Of a stretch of 5,210 nt of DNA, positions 5,094-5,210 are shown one piece after another (position 1 is the stretch's first letter; each line of letters opens with the position of its first letter). The notes beneath the pieces are model-generated. The model searched no databases. It was not told where the DNA came from and saw only the letters and a program-made list of their open reading frames with translations. Position numbers and translations under genes: made by a program. Origin of the DNA: an uncultured Eubacterium sp. (GTDB lineage: Bacteria; Bacillota; Clostridia; Peptostreptococcales; Anaerovoracaceae); the NCBI GenBank assembly GCA_947367725.1, contig CANBFZ010000162.1, positions 1 to 5,210 of the forward strand, read 5' to 3'.

Positions 5094-5169
5094 GCATCCA
5101 TAGCTCAGCTGGTAGAGCACCTGACTCTTAATCAGGGTGTCCAGGGTTCGAGCCCCTGTGGGTGTACCA
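5094..5169 (+). tRNA. tRNA-Lys, anticodon CTT
   Basis: The 76-nt tRNA folds as a complete cloverleaf and decodes the lysine codon AAG. The acceptor arm GCATCCA (5094-5100) pairs with TGGGTGT (5159-5165), with wobble pairs at G1-T72 and T4-G69. The D stem is GCTC (5103-5106) / GAGC (5115-5118). The anticodon stem CCTGA (5120-5124) / TCAGG (5132-5136) holds loop CTCTTAA with anticodon CTT at 5127-5129. The variable loop is GTGTC (5137-5141). The T arm is CAGGG (5142-5146) / CCCTG (5154-5158) with loop TTCGAGC. The discriminator is A5166, and CCA (5167-5169) is encoded. It appears to be a single-gene transcription unit. Confidence 0.97.
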
Positions 5170-5176
5170 ATCAATG

Positions 5177-5209
5177 AAATGAACGTTGGAAATCCAACGT
5201 TCATTTTTT
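5177..5209 (+). terminator. Factor-independent terminator of the tRNA-Lys unit
   Basis: AATGAACGTTGGA (5178-5190) is perfectly complementary to TCCAACGTTCATT (5193-5205), giving a long stem with a minimal loop, followed by a T-run (5204-5209). It starts 8 nt after the tRNA CCA end, so no second tRNA is expected in this transcript. Confidence 0.93.
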
Positions 5210-5210
5210 C

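Overview
The window reads as chromosomal DNA of a moderate-GC member of the Bacillota, most likely an anaerobic Clostridia lineage. The evidence is strong GGAGG-type ribosome binding sites, a VanR/VanS-like two-component pair, a TSCPD-domain small protein and a conserved barrel protein, both of which I associate with clostridial genomes, and AT-rich consensus sigma-A promoters. The assignment is inference; there is no rRNA or other marker here to fix the species. I see no insertion sequence, phage gene or CRISPR array.

Layout from left to right. Positions 1-2134 (+) hold a two-component system: an OmpR/VanR-class response regulator cut off at its 5' end by the window edge, then a membrane sensor kinase whose TTG start overlaps the regulator's stop. 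A hairpin with U-tracts on both sides (2134-2175) ends this operon and also the convergent one. Positions 2220-3658 (-) form a two-gene operon: a small four-cysteine TSCPD protein, then, after a 2-nt gap, a cation diffusion facilitator (CDF) exporter whose metal-site residues and two cytoplasmic domains resemble manganese exporters of the MntE type. Positions 3659-3883 are a compact divergent control region with two back-to-back promoters whose -35 boxes lie 9 bp apart, and a perfect palindrome inside the rightward promoter. Positions 3884-4621 (+) encode a TIM-barrel protein of unknown function.

Positions 4622-5093 have no credible protein gene but are rich in structure. The hexamer TGTCAG (or its complement CTGACA) occurs nine times between 4749 and 4927. 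Eight copies form four 15-bp doublets (hexamer, 3 nt, hexamer) in alternating orientation, with matching 14-nt loops and otherwise unrelated spacers. Doublets 2 and 3 form a stem followed directly by eight T residues, which looks like a factor-independent terminator, while pairings 1:2 and 3:4 would exclude it. This is either an attenuator-like RNA switch or 3' regulatory RNA, or a dense array of protein-binding sites; it is the most unusual thing in the window.

The window closes with a complete tRNA-Lys(CTT) at 5094-5169 that has its own consensus promoter and a strong terminator ending at 5209, a stand-alone tRNA transcription unit.

Working together: the exporter and its small partner form one metal-related unit sharing a control region with the barrel protein. 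The two-component system converges on them but nothing in the sequence shows that it controls them.
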